Positions 48,501-58,677 of a stretch of DNA of 64,000 nt are shown here, piece by piece. Location: assembly GCA_003117195.1 (NCBI GenBank), contig BDSI01000122.1, positions 270,030-334,029 on the forward strand, in the 5' to 3' direction. The position numbers were made by a program, and so were the translations under genes. Below the pieces are notes generated by a model. That model was not told where the DNA came from and did not search any database. It worked only from the letters and a program-made list of their open reading frames with translations. Position 1 is the first letter of the stretch; each line of letters starts with the position of its first letter. This DNA comes from Eudorina sp. 2006-703-Eu-15. Taxonomy: Eukaryota; Chlorophyta; Chlorophyceae; Chlamydomonadales; Volvocaceae.

Positions 48501-49008
48501 ACCATTCCAGCGCCTCCTCGGGTCTGCCTCTGTCCAGGAAGATGCAGTTGGCCAGGGCCATCGAGTAGCGGTCGTTGTCGGGCCAGGCGGTGACGCAGTG
48601 GAGCAGCAGCTGCTCGGCGTCCGCGTGGCGGCCCTCGGAGCTGGCTTTCTGGGGGGAGGCGTTGGGAGAGGGGTTGGGGGAGGGGTGAGGTGAGGTGAGG
48701 AAGGTGGTGCGGGGTGGAGGTGAGGGAGGTGGTGAGGGCGGGGAGGTGGTGAGGGCGGGGAGTACAGAGAGGGATGGTGAGAGTCACGGCCGTCGCCGAA
48801 CGCGCAGGTGGTGTGGGAGTCGCTTCGCTTTGGGCTTTGTGGCGTGCGTGCGACGTCAAATTCCCCTCGCCTCCCGTACCTTTGCCTCCCGGTACGCAGC
48901 TTGCGCCTGATCTCGTCTCGTCTTGACCTCGTTCCGCTCATTGTATGCAGTTGGCGACCAGTAAAATACGTTCGGACGGACATGATGTTCTGTAAACTCC
49001 CACGGCAT
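34501..49008 (-). CDS. Large TPR-repeat protein, 20 exons
   Basis: Minus-strand exons: 49008-48880, 48648-48503, 47579-47450, 47066-46915, 46434-46356, 45738-45321, 44929-44701, 44119-43990, 43089-42748, 42190-42025, 41565-41427, 41003-40844, 39963-39802, 39198-39013, 38158-37994, 37321-37083, 36899-36811, 36434-36308, 35120-34922, 34571-34501, about 1,150 residues. Most exons carry one or two TPR helix pairs (for example [60 protein letters not shown]), so it is a scaffold of many TPRs with Ala/Gly-rich inserts near the middle. It starts [17 protein letters not shown] and ends [11 protein letters not shown]. The start ATG at 49008 is chosen; an in-frame ATG at 49062 exists. The 37083-36899 join is out of phase by simple GT-AG sites, and the donor at 43989 (AGT|GTTGGG) and acceptor of exon 8 (44119 or 44107) are uncertain. 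Function unknown; a ciliary TTC-type protein is one guess. Confidence 0.75.
37540..37852 (+). repeat. 37-bp satellite, eight full units, TPR gene intron
   Basis: Units start at 37540, 37577, 37614, 37651, 37688, 37725, 37762 and 37799, with a partial one at 37836. Each begins CACATAAGGACAGGTTGTGG or the A variant and ends GGGCTTCTTGTTAAA. Units are almost identical, implying recent expansion or homogenisation. A related inverted fragment (TTTAACAAGAAGCCCACCC) occurs near 47169-47187. Confidence 0.95.
38321..38372 (+). repeat. (GGTGT)n pentamer array, TPR gene intron
   Basis: About ten copies of GGTGT run into three GGGAT units at about 38371-38386. Intronic, no coding role. Confidence 0.85.
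38909..38978 (+). repeat. (CA)n microsatellite, TPR gene intron
   Basis: About 35 uninterrupted CA dinucleotides near the donor of the exon ending at 39013. Earlier interrupted CA runs lie at 38838-38886. Confidence 0.95.
40474..40824 (+). repeat. (GAGGGC)n hexamer array preceded by 9-bp repeat, TPR gene intron
   Basis: Four GGTGGATTC-type units (about 40474-40507) lead into about 50 near-perfect GAGGGC hexamers (about 40519-40824). The unit length is a multiple of three and has no stop in any frame, so all six frames read through it; these frames are artefacts. The array ends about 20 bp inside the intron whose donor is at 40843. Confidence 0.95.
42634..42737 (-). repeat. Dispersed repeat family A, left arm of 104-bp inverted repeat
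   Basis: A 104-bp copy in minus orientation, 101 of 104 positions identical to the plus copy at 43235-43338. It ends 10 bp from the donor side of the TPR-gene exon 43089-42748. Confidence 0.9.
43235..43338 (+). repeat. Dispersed repeat family A, right arm of 104-bp inverted repeat
   Basis: Starts GGTATAGGAAATTGGTGGAC and ends GACGACGTCCAC. It lies 145 bp upstream (in transcript sense) of the acceptor of the TPR-gene exon 43089-42748, so the exon sits between two inverted arms. Confidence 0.9.
43650..43950. repeat. Composite element: family B ends in inverted orientation around family C
   Basis: TTTCGCGATTTCGCTGTCTT with TTGACAAAAGGGGG at about 43656-43687 is mirrored by CCCTCTTTTGTCAATAAAGA with GAAATCGCGAACAAAAC at about 43901-43941. 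Family C (TTGAAGAAAGAAATAAACCC) lies between them at 43743-43762. The layout resembles a MITE with terminal inverted repeats, or two independent insertions. Confidence 0.6.
47729..47866 (+). repeat. Dispersed repeat family B, full copy (plus)
   Basis: Runs from GTTGCTCTCT through CCTACTTCGACGGCGGCGTC and CGCAATCGGTGATTGTTTCG to CGCTGTCTTTTTTGGACAAA. It is roughly 85% identical by eye to the reverse complement of 58808-58945. Lies in a TPR-gene intron. Confidence 0.8.
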
Positions 49009-49608
49009 TGCTATATTCGTCTGTGAAACGAAATTGTGCAATAATATGACGTTTTCATGCAAATAAATTCTGCGGTATGCGGCTACATCGTAATTACCGT
49101 ATCCGTCACTTCAGCAGGTACCACAAAAGGATGCAAGCCGCGCTAAAAGTTTTAAAACAAGCTTCGGCATGCAGTCACTCTTCTCGTTGTGCATTCAACG
49201 ACGTCAAATTGTGAAAGAACTCAGGGTTTTCGTTTTTTGGCGGTTCCGGAGCCGAAAGACGTTAGTTCTTCGGGCTGCCTCACACGGATAAAGCCATGCC
49301 ATGTCGTTGCCACTGTAACATAGCAGCTGTCTAGTGCAGGGTGATTTACAATAATTGAATTTCCTAGGCTTTGGTGTTCAAATTTACAGATACGTTGTGG
49401 GAACCAGTCCTACACGCTATAGAGTATTTACGGATATAACCCGATCATACATCATGGCCTATACATCAAGAGCTTACGAGGTGTGTCGCCGACAGATACA
49501 AGCCGGGGGAATAGCTCAAGGGCTTTGCACAATCTGTTGCGTAATCGACCGATTGTATGATCCCTGGCAAAAAACTTAACTTCGCCTGCCGGTAATGGAC
49601 GGCCGTCC
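49009..49608. promoter_or_regulatory. Bidirectional promoter region of the TPR gene and the small unknown gene
   Basis: Only 600 bp separates the two start codons, which point away from each other. The segment is AT-richer than its surroundings and has no coding features. A 16-bp perfect palindrome ATGGACGGCCGTCCAT (49595-49610) overlaps the downstream ATG at 49609. Confidence 0.6.
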
Positions 49609-51136
49609 ATGTATGCGCCCTCCATGCAGCGGAAATGGAGCTACGAGGCCGATGAAAACAACTTTGATGCGCGCGTTGGCAAGATCCTATCTGGAGGACT
49701 AGATCTCAAGGTAACCACAGGCGTTCCTCTCGGGTCGACCTTCACGCTCAACCGGCTGTCCGGCCATCTGTCCCGCGCTCGTCCAACTGCTGCGCACACC
49801 CTACGACAAGGTCATTGTCCCCCGCCCTACCCCCTTTCCCCCGCACTTGCCAACCTCTTCCTTCTCCCCCACCAATCCTCCAACCACCTCCCAGCCCCTT
49901 TCCCCCAACCCCCGCCCACTTCGTCGTCCTCCTCCTCCCCACCCCGCCGGGCCCACCCTCCCCCATCCCTCAGGCCAGCCTCCGACAAAAAGCCCTCGAC
50001 GAGCTGGACGCCGCCCAGGCCGTCGAAGCCGAGGCCGAACGCCGCGCCGCCGCCGCCGCCGCCGTCAACCTGAACGCCCCCACGGGTCCCGGCACGTCTC
50101 GCCGCGCCGTCGACACCCGGGGCCACGTGTGGGTGGACCCCCAGGGCCGCACTCTCGGACCCGTGGGCGGCGGATCCTCCCAGCCGCTGGTCGCCTCCTC
50201 GACCTCGTCCTCGACCGGGGAGCTCCGGGTGTCGGGGCGGCGGCCCCAGATGACGGAGCGGCAGGCGGCGGCCCTGGCCATGACCACCCCGGAGCGCTCC
50301 ATGAACCTGTGGAAGAAGCTCAACCCGGGGTGAGCGCCAGGGCGGAGGGGCTGAGGGGTGGGAGGGAGGGGAGGGGGGGAGAGATGGCGGGAAGAGGAGG
50401 GCGGGAGGAGAGGAGAGGGGAGCAAGTAGAAAGGGGGGGGAGCCGTCTGTTTGCTGCAAGCTCTGCCGCACTGCCAGGCGCAAGGCCCGGGACGGTGCAG
50501 CCCTGGGCGATGTGGCCGGAGTCTCAACTGCAGCCAGCTGCAGCCGAAGGTCCTCTCCCGCCCCACCGACAGCATGGCGCGCAGTCCCAAGCGGCAGTCG
50601 CCACAAGTGCTGGGCCACCTCAGCACCCGTCCTCTTGCGGCCCCATCCGCACCGGGTGGGACCCTCTGTGTGAGCCTACAATACCCTACAACCCCCATCT
50701 TTGCCACCGCCGTGGTTACCCCCGGCCCCACGGGTAGCCGCCCATGTTTGCATTCGTCTTGCATCCCGTTCACCCCACGTCCCCTTGCCACCGAAGCAAA
50801 TCTGCATTTCCTGTCCCCCGGGTCCTGGCTCTGCCGCACAGCGCAGTTCACCCGTTGCCTGACAATGCCCTGCACCCCTCCCTCCCTGGGCCCCTCCCTA
50901 GCTGTAACCCCGTCGCCCTCCCCCCAAACGCACGCGCCCACCCCCAACGCCCGTGCCCACGGCGCAGGTGTGTTGAGGAGACGATCCGCACCCCCAAGTC
51001 GACCTTCAAGGACCACTTCGGCTCCAAGGCCGACCAGCCGGACGCGGACAAGCTGGACAAGACCTACCACTTCCAGAAGACCGACTTCTCCGAGTACACG
51101 GAGGTCAAGCTGAAACTCATGAACCACCTCAAATGA
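49609..51136 (+). CDS. Small conserved-looking protein of unknown function
   Basis: Three exons (49609-49710, 49974-50329, 50968-51136), phases 0 and 2, give 208 residues. Start choice: ATG 49609 (MYAPSMQRKW) or the in-frame ATG at 49624. The N-terminus (WSYEADENNFDARVGKI) is polar. Residues about 35-60 are Ala/Glu-rich and helical, then a Ser/Thr/Gly stretch containing GHVWVDPQGRTLGP. The C-terminus is charged and compact (TFKDHFGSK, TYHFQKTDFSEYTE, ending NHLK). No signal peptide or membrane segment. I do not recognise a domain. Head-to-head pairing with the TPR gene suggests shared regulation, and a role in the same structure (for example the cilium) is only a guess. Splice sites are good (AAG|GTAACC, GGG|GTGAGC). 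The last coding bases are repeated in the 3' UTR. Confidence 0.75.
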
Positions 51137-51192
51137 ATATAGCTCATGAACCACCTCAAGTGAAGGAAGCTCATGAACCACACCTGAAGTGA
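51115..51192 (+). repeat. Triplicated end of coding sequence in the 3' UTR
   Basis: The bases encoding the final residues plus stop (CTCATGAACCACCTCAAATG) recur at about 51143-51162 (CTCATGAACCACCTCAAGTG) and again, less perfectly, at about 51170-51192. The unit is about 28 bp and duplicates the stop codon context. Confidence 0.85.
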
Positions 51193-54100
51193 AGGCGGCG
51201 CCGCAGGAGCGGGGCGGGGGAGGCAGACGTGGGGGGGGGGTGGCAGGGACGTCGAGGCGGCACCGTGCGGCTCGGAGCGCTATGTGCTGGGGAGAGCTGC
51301 CTAGACTTAGGGCCGTACGGCCGCGTACCAGCCACGGGGCACGGAGCCACTCTGTTTCCGGAGTCCGAGTCCGAGTCGGTGGATGCCGCCCCGGCATCGC
51401 ATGGGTGGCGGCGCTGCGGTGTCGTGGCGTTCGGAGTCCAGAGGCCCATTGAAGGAGGAGGCCAGGGTCCCAGCCGCGCAGGTCGGAGGCACTGCATGGG
51501 TGGCTGGTGGCTTGCTCTCGTGGCGGGCTGCGTCGGGGTGAGCTGCGGTGATCGCGTGGCGCGTGTGCTGATGGGCAGCCAGAGCGGAGTTCCGGAGGGA
51601 CGGTTGAGGGCTTCGCCCCGTTGGGTAGGTATGGCCGGGGAGGGGGCCAAGCAGGGGAGGGGGGTTCCAGCCCTTCGGCGAGCTAGGAAGGGGCAGGATG
51701 GGCTCGGGGCAGGGAGGTGGCGGCCGCTCCTGGAAAGGTGGGGGAGGAGCAGTGTCTTTACTGACGTAAGGAGGGAGCGGGGTATGATGCGAGGAGGGGG
51801 GCTTCTTGCAGTATCACTTTGGCGCGGGATGCTGGATACCTAGGATACCTTGGCGGGAGCATGGTGCTCATTCAACCCCAGCGACAAAACCGGAGGGCGG
51901 CGGGCAGCGGCAGGAGCGGCGGGGGAGAGCAGCAGCGGGCAGCGGCGGGCAGGAGAAGCGGCAGCATATGGCATTCAGCTGGGGGCTTGCAGGGCAGGGA
52001 GGCGAGGCAGGCAGCTCGATCCAAAGGGCAGGGGCAGCGGCCTTTTGATGCCGTCCGTTCGTCGCGCGAGGCGGTGGACAGAGGCGCCCGGGGGTCCGCG
52101 AACCTCTCTCTAGTCTCTCGGGTAGACAGCTGGAGACGACCTAGGGAGGGAGAGGGAGGACGGGTGGGTGCGTCAGTGGGCCGGCCGGCCGGCCGGCCGC
52201 GGCACCGCGTTGTTGTCGGGAGGGGGCGATGCAGGAAATCGGTGGAGACATATTCGGGAGGGGGGTTTCAAGGGCGGGATTTGAAGCGGCGAAAGCCCCC
52301 AGACTGTCTGATCTGATCGGATCGATAACTGAGTGATTGCGCGGGATGGTGCGCGGCGGGGCGTCAAGAGGCCCGCGAAGACTGGACTCGACATGTGGGC
52401 AGTGCGACTCGAGCTCGTGGGTTTGTTGCTGAAGACCTTGACCGCGCGCCTTGGAGCAGGCGTCTCTGCGTGCGGACACGAAGCGGGTTCTGCGCGCCGC
52501 ACCCCGTCGTTGGATGTGCGTATATATACATATCCTAATAAAGACGATTCTACCACTGCGGCTTGTACGGCATGCAGGACTGCCGTACCTTGAGTGCAGG
52601 ACGTGGCGGGGGATGGCGGGGGCTGCAGCGCTGTTGTGGATGTGCAGGCAGGAGTGCGGGCTGCTGCTGCTGCTTCTGCTGTGTGTGTGTTTAGAAAAGG
52701 AACCCGCCCGACCGAGCCCAGGTGCAGGTGTGTGGTCGTAGGCGCGCAGAGAGCAGCAGTGCGTGACATGTGCAAGGGGCGGGCGCGCAGGCCGCTGCGT
52801 GTGAGTCTGTGTTCACGGCCCCCCCTCTATGCCCGCAATGGTCAGTCAGGAGCCACTGCCAGGCGGACGTCCGCCACCCGGAGACGAGCAGGAGGGTGGG
52901 GACCTCCGGTGGGGACCTCCGGTCCTCCGCCTGTATACGGTAAACGGAATGACATGCAATGCGGACGGTGAGGAGGGGCCCTTGGCTTGTTTGACGGGTA
53001 GGGGTAAGGGGTCTAGGGGTGTGGGGAGGGGGGCTCGGGAGGACTCGAAACCCTACGCTGCACGGTGTGCCGTGAACCCACGTACTAATTACCTTGGGGT
53101 GGCTTCGTGGCTGTCTGTCAAGTACGACAGCGCACAGTCACGTGACGGATTTGGCGCTGGCGCGGGGAAATTCGCCCTTGGAACCCACCCCCAACAGCGC
53201 CTGTGTGTGTTGAGCGTTAAGAGGACATGTTGACCCGGGGTCGTAGCCGGGTAGCGCTTCTGTGCCGCTGCGGCAGGAGAGGCCGCGATGCGTGCGTGTG
53301 TGTGTGTTTGTTGCAGGCCTGTGTGCGAGTGGCCGTTATATGTCGACAGTACGAACATACCGTACGGGGGGATGACTTCTCTTCCTAGCTCCTGGCACGC
53401 TTATACATAGGTATCGCTCGTGGCGAGGAGTATCGATCGACACCGGTGGCTGGAGTGTTCAGTTTTGACGTGGTTTGTATCCAGGTATTCATTCTACTAC
53501 CGTATCCAGGGCCGTGCGGAGAGGCCTCGGAGTTGCCTGGAGTTGCCGGGGGAAAGGGGGGTGAAGGCGGCCCCTGAGCCCCGGTCAACAAACGAGCTGC
53601 GGACCTTCCAGCCTCCTAGCCGCGCCCCCCCTCTCGCCCCGCTGAACCTCTGAACCGACCATCGCCGACCAACACCCAATCGCCGATTTGGTTACCTCCC
53701 TCCTCCGAGTGGGGGCTTGAGCATGCACTGAGAAGGGCTGGGTGACGCGCCCTCCGCGATGGATTGACGGCGCCGGTCAGCGTGCCTACCTGGTACGGAC
53801 TCCTCTCCCGTCTCCTCCCGCTCCCCCTCCCCCGCTGGCTGCTGCCGCTGGTGCTGTCCATGGCTGGTGACGCAGCTGCCGCTGTCGATGCGGGCGGTTG
53901 CCGCACGGGCGCACGGTTGGCGGGTGTGGGCTGCAGCCGGTGGCAGCTGGGGACGTGGCGGCTGACCACATTATTATGGTACAAGAGCAGCTGAAGTGCC
54001 GGAGGCCTGCGGGTCCGGTCGGGTCCTGACCTCGCGGGTTAGGGGTCTGTGCCGCCTGGGGGCTGCTGGGGCCTACGGGTTTTACAGCCGGGGTGACTGG

Positions 54101-56491
54101 GCTAGGGGCGGCACTAGCAGCCGGCAGGACCGCATCTCGGCCCCGTGCCGCAACTCCCGTACGAGGCTGTGACCGCCACGGCATGCAGGAGCAGTACGGC
54201 GCGCAGGGGTGTCGTACACTCAGCCGGCAGATCAGCCGATTCTCACATCTTGATATGGGCGCACATGCCTTTGTGGCGCAAGCCCGGCGAGGTCGTGAAT
54301 CGATCCGGACGGCTCGCACCGAGTACACTGAGCACACCGGCCAGCGGTACGCGATGAGCCGATCACGCCTCAGCGTGTCCTCTGGCAACGGACCCGGACC
54401 CGGACACGCTGCGTTATGACCCCAGCAGCATGCCGCACACGCACATCCACACGGGGGGGGGACACCACACACATCGGGTCCGTGGGTTTCGGCACTTGAC
54501 AGGGACTCAGTTCTTCGTGTTTCCGTACACAAGGCCCTTGCAGGCATCGATCATGGAAAGCGTTACAAGGTGAACCTTCGCATGTCCCCAACCCCGATGG
54601 TATGGCATTTCCATCACCTCAGGGTTGCTCCGGAAGGGCTTCTCGCTGTGCAAGACACACCGGCCCTGGACTCGTGGGTGCGCCGCCGCCTCCTCCACGG
54701 CCCTGGAGCCGACATCACCCGGTTCCGCAGCCCACCACCCACGCACCTCCTACCCCTGTGCATCCCTCTGCCGTACACCCATCTCCGTATCCGCCCGTGC
54801 CCACCTCCGGCAACAACCAGCACCCCCCTAGAACCCGGGCCCCCCTCCCCCCCCTCTACGGAGCGGACTTCGCCCCCTCTACCTGGCACCCCCACAGACA
54901 CGAGGGGAGGGCATTACGGATTTACGGCCTGCTTGGCACCTTAACACACAATGAGCGGGTACCGTACCGTACCGTACGGCATGTCTTATGGTACCGGAGC
55001 AAACATCCAAACGCGAGAGCAGCTCACCGCACAGCTGTGAAGCTCCCTAGGGGGGGAGTGGAGCAGGGAGGCGTCCGGGAACCTGAGCACCTGGGGTTGC
55101 AGGTCCGGATGGGAAGCGGGCCCCACCTCGAAACGACCAGCGCCGGTGTCCCCCCCCGCCACCCACCGGAACTCTGCACCCCCTTTCCAAGCCCTAAACC
55201 GCCAAACCCTAGACACAAACAAACGCTCGCCCTCCGCTGCACCCTGGCCTGCATCCTTCACTAACCGGACCTTTAGGCCCGCCGCAACCCATTCCTCCAA
55301 CCCAGCCCGTCATGCCCACGCCACTCATTTCCTGTCTCGCTCTCTCACACACACATACACACACATACACACAGACCAAACACACAAAATATCGCATTAG
55401 AAATCATACACACGCAGTACGGTACGATGTAGTACGGTACGGTGGTGTACGGGACGGTCCCAGTCGGGGTTTCTAAATCCCTGCCAGCCACACACACACA
55501 CACAGCAGCGTCCCCAGCTGTGGCTCTTCCCCCTCCCCTTCCCAGTACACCGCACACTGAGCCTCCCCGCCGCATCCGACAACCCTCCCAGGAACCCATC
55601 ATCGTCGCAGATCCAGGGGGTGTCACCCACGGGGGTTGTCGATCCCCTCTCCATCCATGGGGGGGGGGAGGGGGAGGGCGCAAGGGAACTAATGGCGGGA
55701 ACCTGGGGAGGCGGAATGAAGCCCGCCTGCCCCTGCGCCTCCCATCCCGCCCCCTCCGCGCGCTGCAATCCGCCTCGCCGCCTCCTAGCCACTGTATGTA
55801 CCCATCCGTACAGGTACCAGCGCCACACACCACCTGCAACGCCTCCACAGACGGCGTTTCCCACAGAGCCGTGCAGCTCCCCTGCCGTACAGCGACCCGC
55901 CAACACCTGCTCCATACCACGTTAGTTCCCGCGGCGGTCGGGAGACCGGGGCCGGGCGCTTGTCGTACAGCCCCCGCAGCCCGGCCCCCTCTGTCCACCG
56001 CGCCTACGCGTGGCTGCTACTGCTGTTGGCACTGCCACTGATCCCACCGCGTCCGTGCGGCAACCCAGGCCAGGGCCAGGGCCAGGGCCAGGGCCAGGGC
56101 CAGGCCAGCTCCGGCCAGCTCCGCTCTCTCAAGTTTCATTCGGCCCATCACTGTCAATTACCTCCCCTTCCTGCTCCCGCTCCCATTCCCCTGTCTCCCC
56201 CTCCCCCTCCTGCTCTCCTCCTCCTCTTCCTCTTGACCCTCGACCACTGCAGCGACAATGATGGCGGCGCGATGGCGGCGGCGGCGGAAGCGGGCAACCG
56301 CCTCCGTCCAGTCAAAGAGGCATCAACAGCAGTGTCCGGCCTCTTGTAGCAGCCCTCATCGAAGTCATCATCACACCACCACCGCCATGGCGACCACAGC
56401 CACCACCACCGCCACCACCTGCTTAGCTACCCTGGCGCCTCTCCCTGGCGTCTCTTGGGTCACGTGGGACAGTCCCATGGGTCACTCCCTC
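51137..56491. other. Convergent intergenic region between the small unknown gene and the methionine aminopeptidase gene
   Basis: About 5.4 kb with no supported gene on either strand. Open frames lack domains and plausible splice continuity. Minor features: a family A fragment near 52228-52252, a TTTAGAAAAGGAACCCGCCC motif at about 52690-52709 that resembles one at 58471, alternating GTACGGTAC-type words near 54960-54980 and 55415-55450, and short CA runs near 55351 and 55490. Nothing here suggests an RNA gene. Confidence 0.45.
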
Positions 56492-58603
56492 TCAGTCCAG
56501 CCGCGTCATGATCTCGGCCCCGTTCTCAGTGATCAGGAGGGTGTGCTCGAACTGCGCCGCCAGCCCCCGGTCCCGAGTCACCACCGTCCAGTTATCCCGC
56601 CAGGTGTCGCACTTGGTGTTGCCCTGGAGGTGGGGCGGGGAGGTGGCGGGGAGGTGGCGGGGGGGGGAACGGTTTGCGGGGAGGGGGGGCATCTGAGGTC
56701 CAAGGGAGGGGCGGGGCGGCCGGGAGAGAAGCGGACCAGCGCCGAGAGGTGCGGCCCGTCCTCACCGGATGGGCCCGTGCGTGGGCGGACTGGAACCGCA
56801 ATGCACCACCCGAACCCGGCCATTACTCCACAGACGATTCTCCCCCGGCTCCGTTGCTCGTGGCCGTCAGCGCAATTTGTCTTTGCCTGCCCATTTCGCT
56901 GTACCCCACAACCACTCCAACCCACAACCCCCCCCACCCGCACCCCCCCAACCCCCAACCACCTACCCCAACCCCACCCCCCCAACCACCCCGCCCGCCC
57001 CCCCCCAACCTGCACAATCATGGGCTCGATGGTGAAGGTCTCCCCCAGCTGCATCACCCCCGGTTGGCTGTTCTTGTAGTGGAAGATGGTCGGGTGGGAG
57101 TGGAAGGACTGGCCCACGCCGTGGCCCACGTAGTCCCGGACGACGCCGTACTTGTGCTTGTCGGCGATGTTCTGTGCGGTGGGGGAGGGACGGGGGGCGA
57201 GTGAGGGGGGGTTTAAGACGGAACGGGAGCAGGGTTGGCGGCGTCACTCGTGGGCAGGCGGGGGCGGGGTACCGCCCGGGGGAAACGCCCGGGGGGCCCA
57301 GGGAGGCGACAGGGGGCTGCGTGCGCGCAGATCAGTGGGGTCGTTCGCCGGTCTTATGGCGGCACTGGTGGTAGTGGATGGTGGTGATGGTGGATGGGCG
57401 GAGGTGCGAGGGACCAGTGGCCGCGGATGCTTGTGCAGGTGGGTGCGGGTTGTAGAGATGGTGATGGTGATGGTGGGTGCATGACCGTAGTCGCTGTCGG
57501 GGTGGGGGCGGCAGGCTTTCACGGAAGTCGGAGCGGGCGGGAAGCCAGGCGGCCACTGTGTAGAGAGCAGCAGGCCCCCTCTCCCGGGGTTGGATGGTGC
57601 GGCGTGGTGTGTGTGTGTGTGCGTGTGTGTGTGTGTGTGGAGAAGGGGGGTGAAGCGGGAGGCCAGGGGGCCCACCTGGATGGTCTTGCCGATCACGTTG
57701 TACGGCATCCCCGGCCCGCACATTTTGATGGCCTCATCCAGGCACTGCTTGGTCACCTCCACCAGCTGCTTGGCGGCGGGGTCCACCTCGCCTGCGGGGT
57801 GGGGTGCGGGGTGGGCGGGGTTGGGAGGGAGGGCGAGGTGGGTGGGGTTGGGAGGGAGGTAGGGTTGGGAGGGATGGAAGGGGGGAACAAACGCGGCATG
57901 GAGAGGGATGGGAGGCCGAGATGAGGATGGCGATGGCGGTGGTGGTGGTGGTGGCGCGGGTGGTGGTGGGGGACGGGTCGCCTCTTCCTGTTGGAGGCGC
58001 CCATGGCCTTCTACGCGCTGTGGCGGGCGGTCGGCCCCTTTGTGAGTCTGTCTGTCCATCATCGTGGGCTGCGTGGGGCATGCATGGCATACGAGCCGGG
58101 GGGCCGTGGCATACGAGCCGGGGGGCCGTGGCATTCGAGCCGGGGAGAAGCTCAGGCGGCCCCACCCCACCCCACCCCACCCCACCCCACCCCACCCTAC
58201 CCGCCACTCCCGCCACCCACCCACGAAGAACATGGCGCTTGTGTCCCCGTGGTAGCCGTCCAGGTAGACGGTGACGTCGATGTTGAGGATGTCGCCCTCC
58301 TCCAGGGGCCGGTCGTCCGGGATGCCGTGACACACGCACTCGTTGACCGACGTACAGACAGACTTGGGGAACTTGCCTGCGGGGCGGAGGCGGGCGGGCG
58401 GGAGGGGCGGGGGGCGGGCAGCGGGAAGGGGTTGGTGGGTGTGTGATTAGATAAGAGACCCGCCCGACCCAAACCTGTGTTTAGAAATGCAACCCGCCCG
58501 CCCGTGTGTGTGTGTAAAAGAGAACTGACCCGTGTGTGTGTGTGCGTGGAGTGGGTGAAAGAATGGTGGGTGGGCGGGTGGGTGGAGGTGGGGGTAGGGG
58601 AAG

Positions 58604-58677
<74 letters not shown>

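Noticed and set aside
49355..49579. 74-codon frame in the divergent promoter region
   Set aside because: It lies between two start codons, lacks homology that I recognise, and its composition matches the AT-rich promoter.
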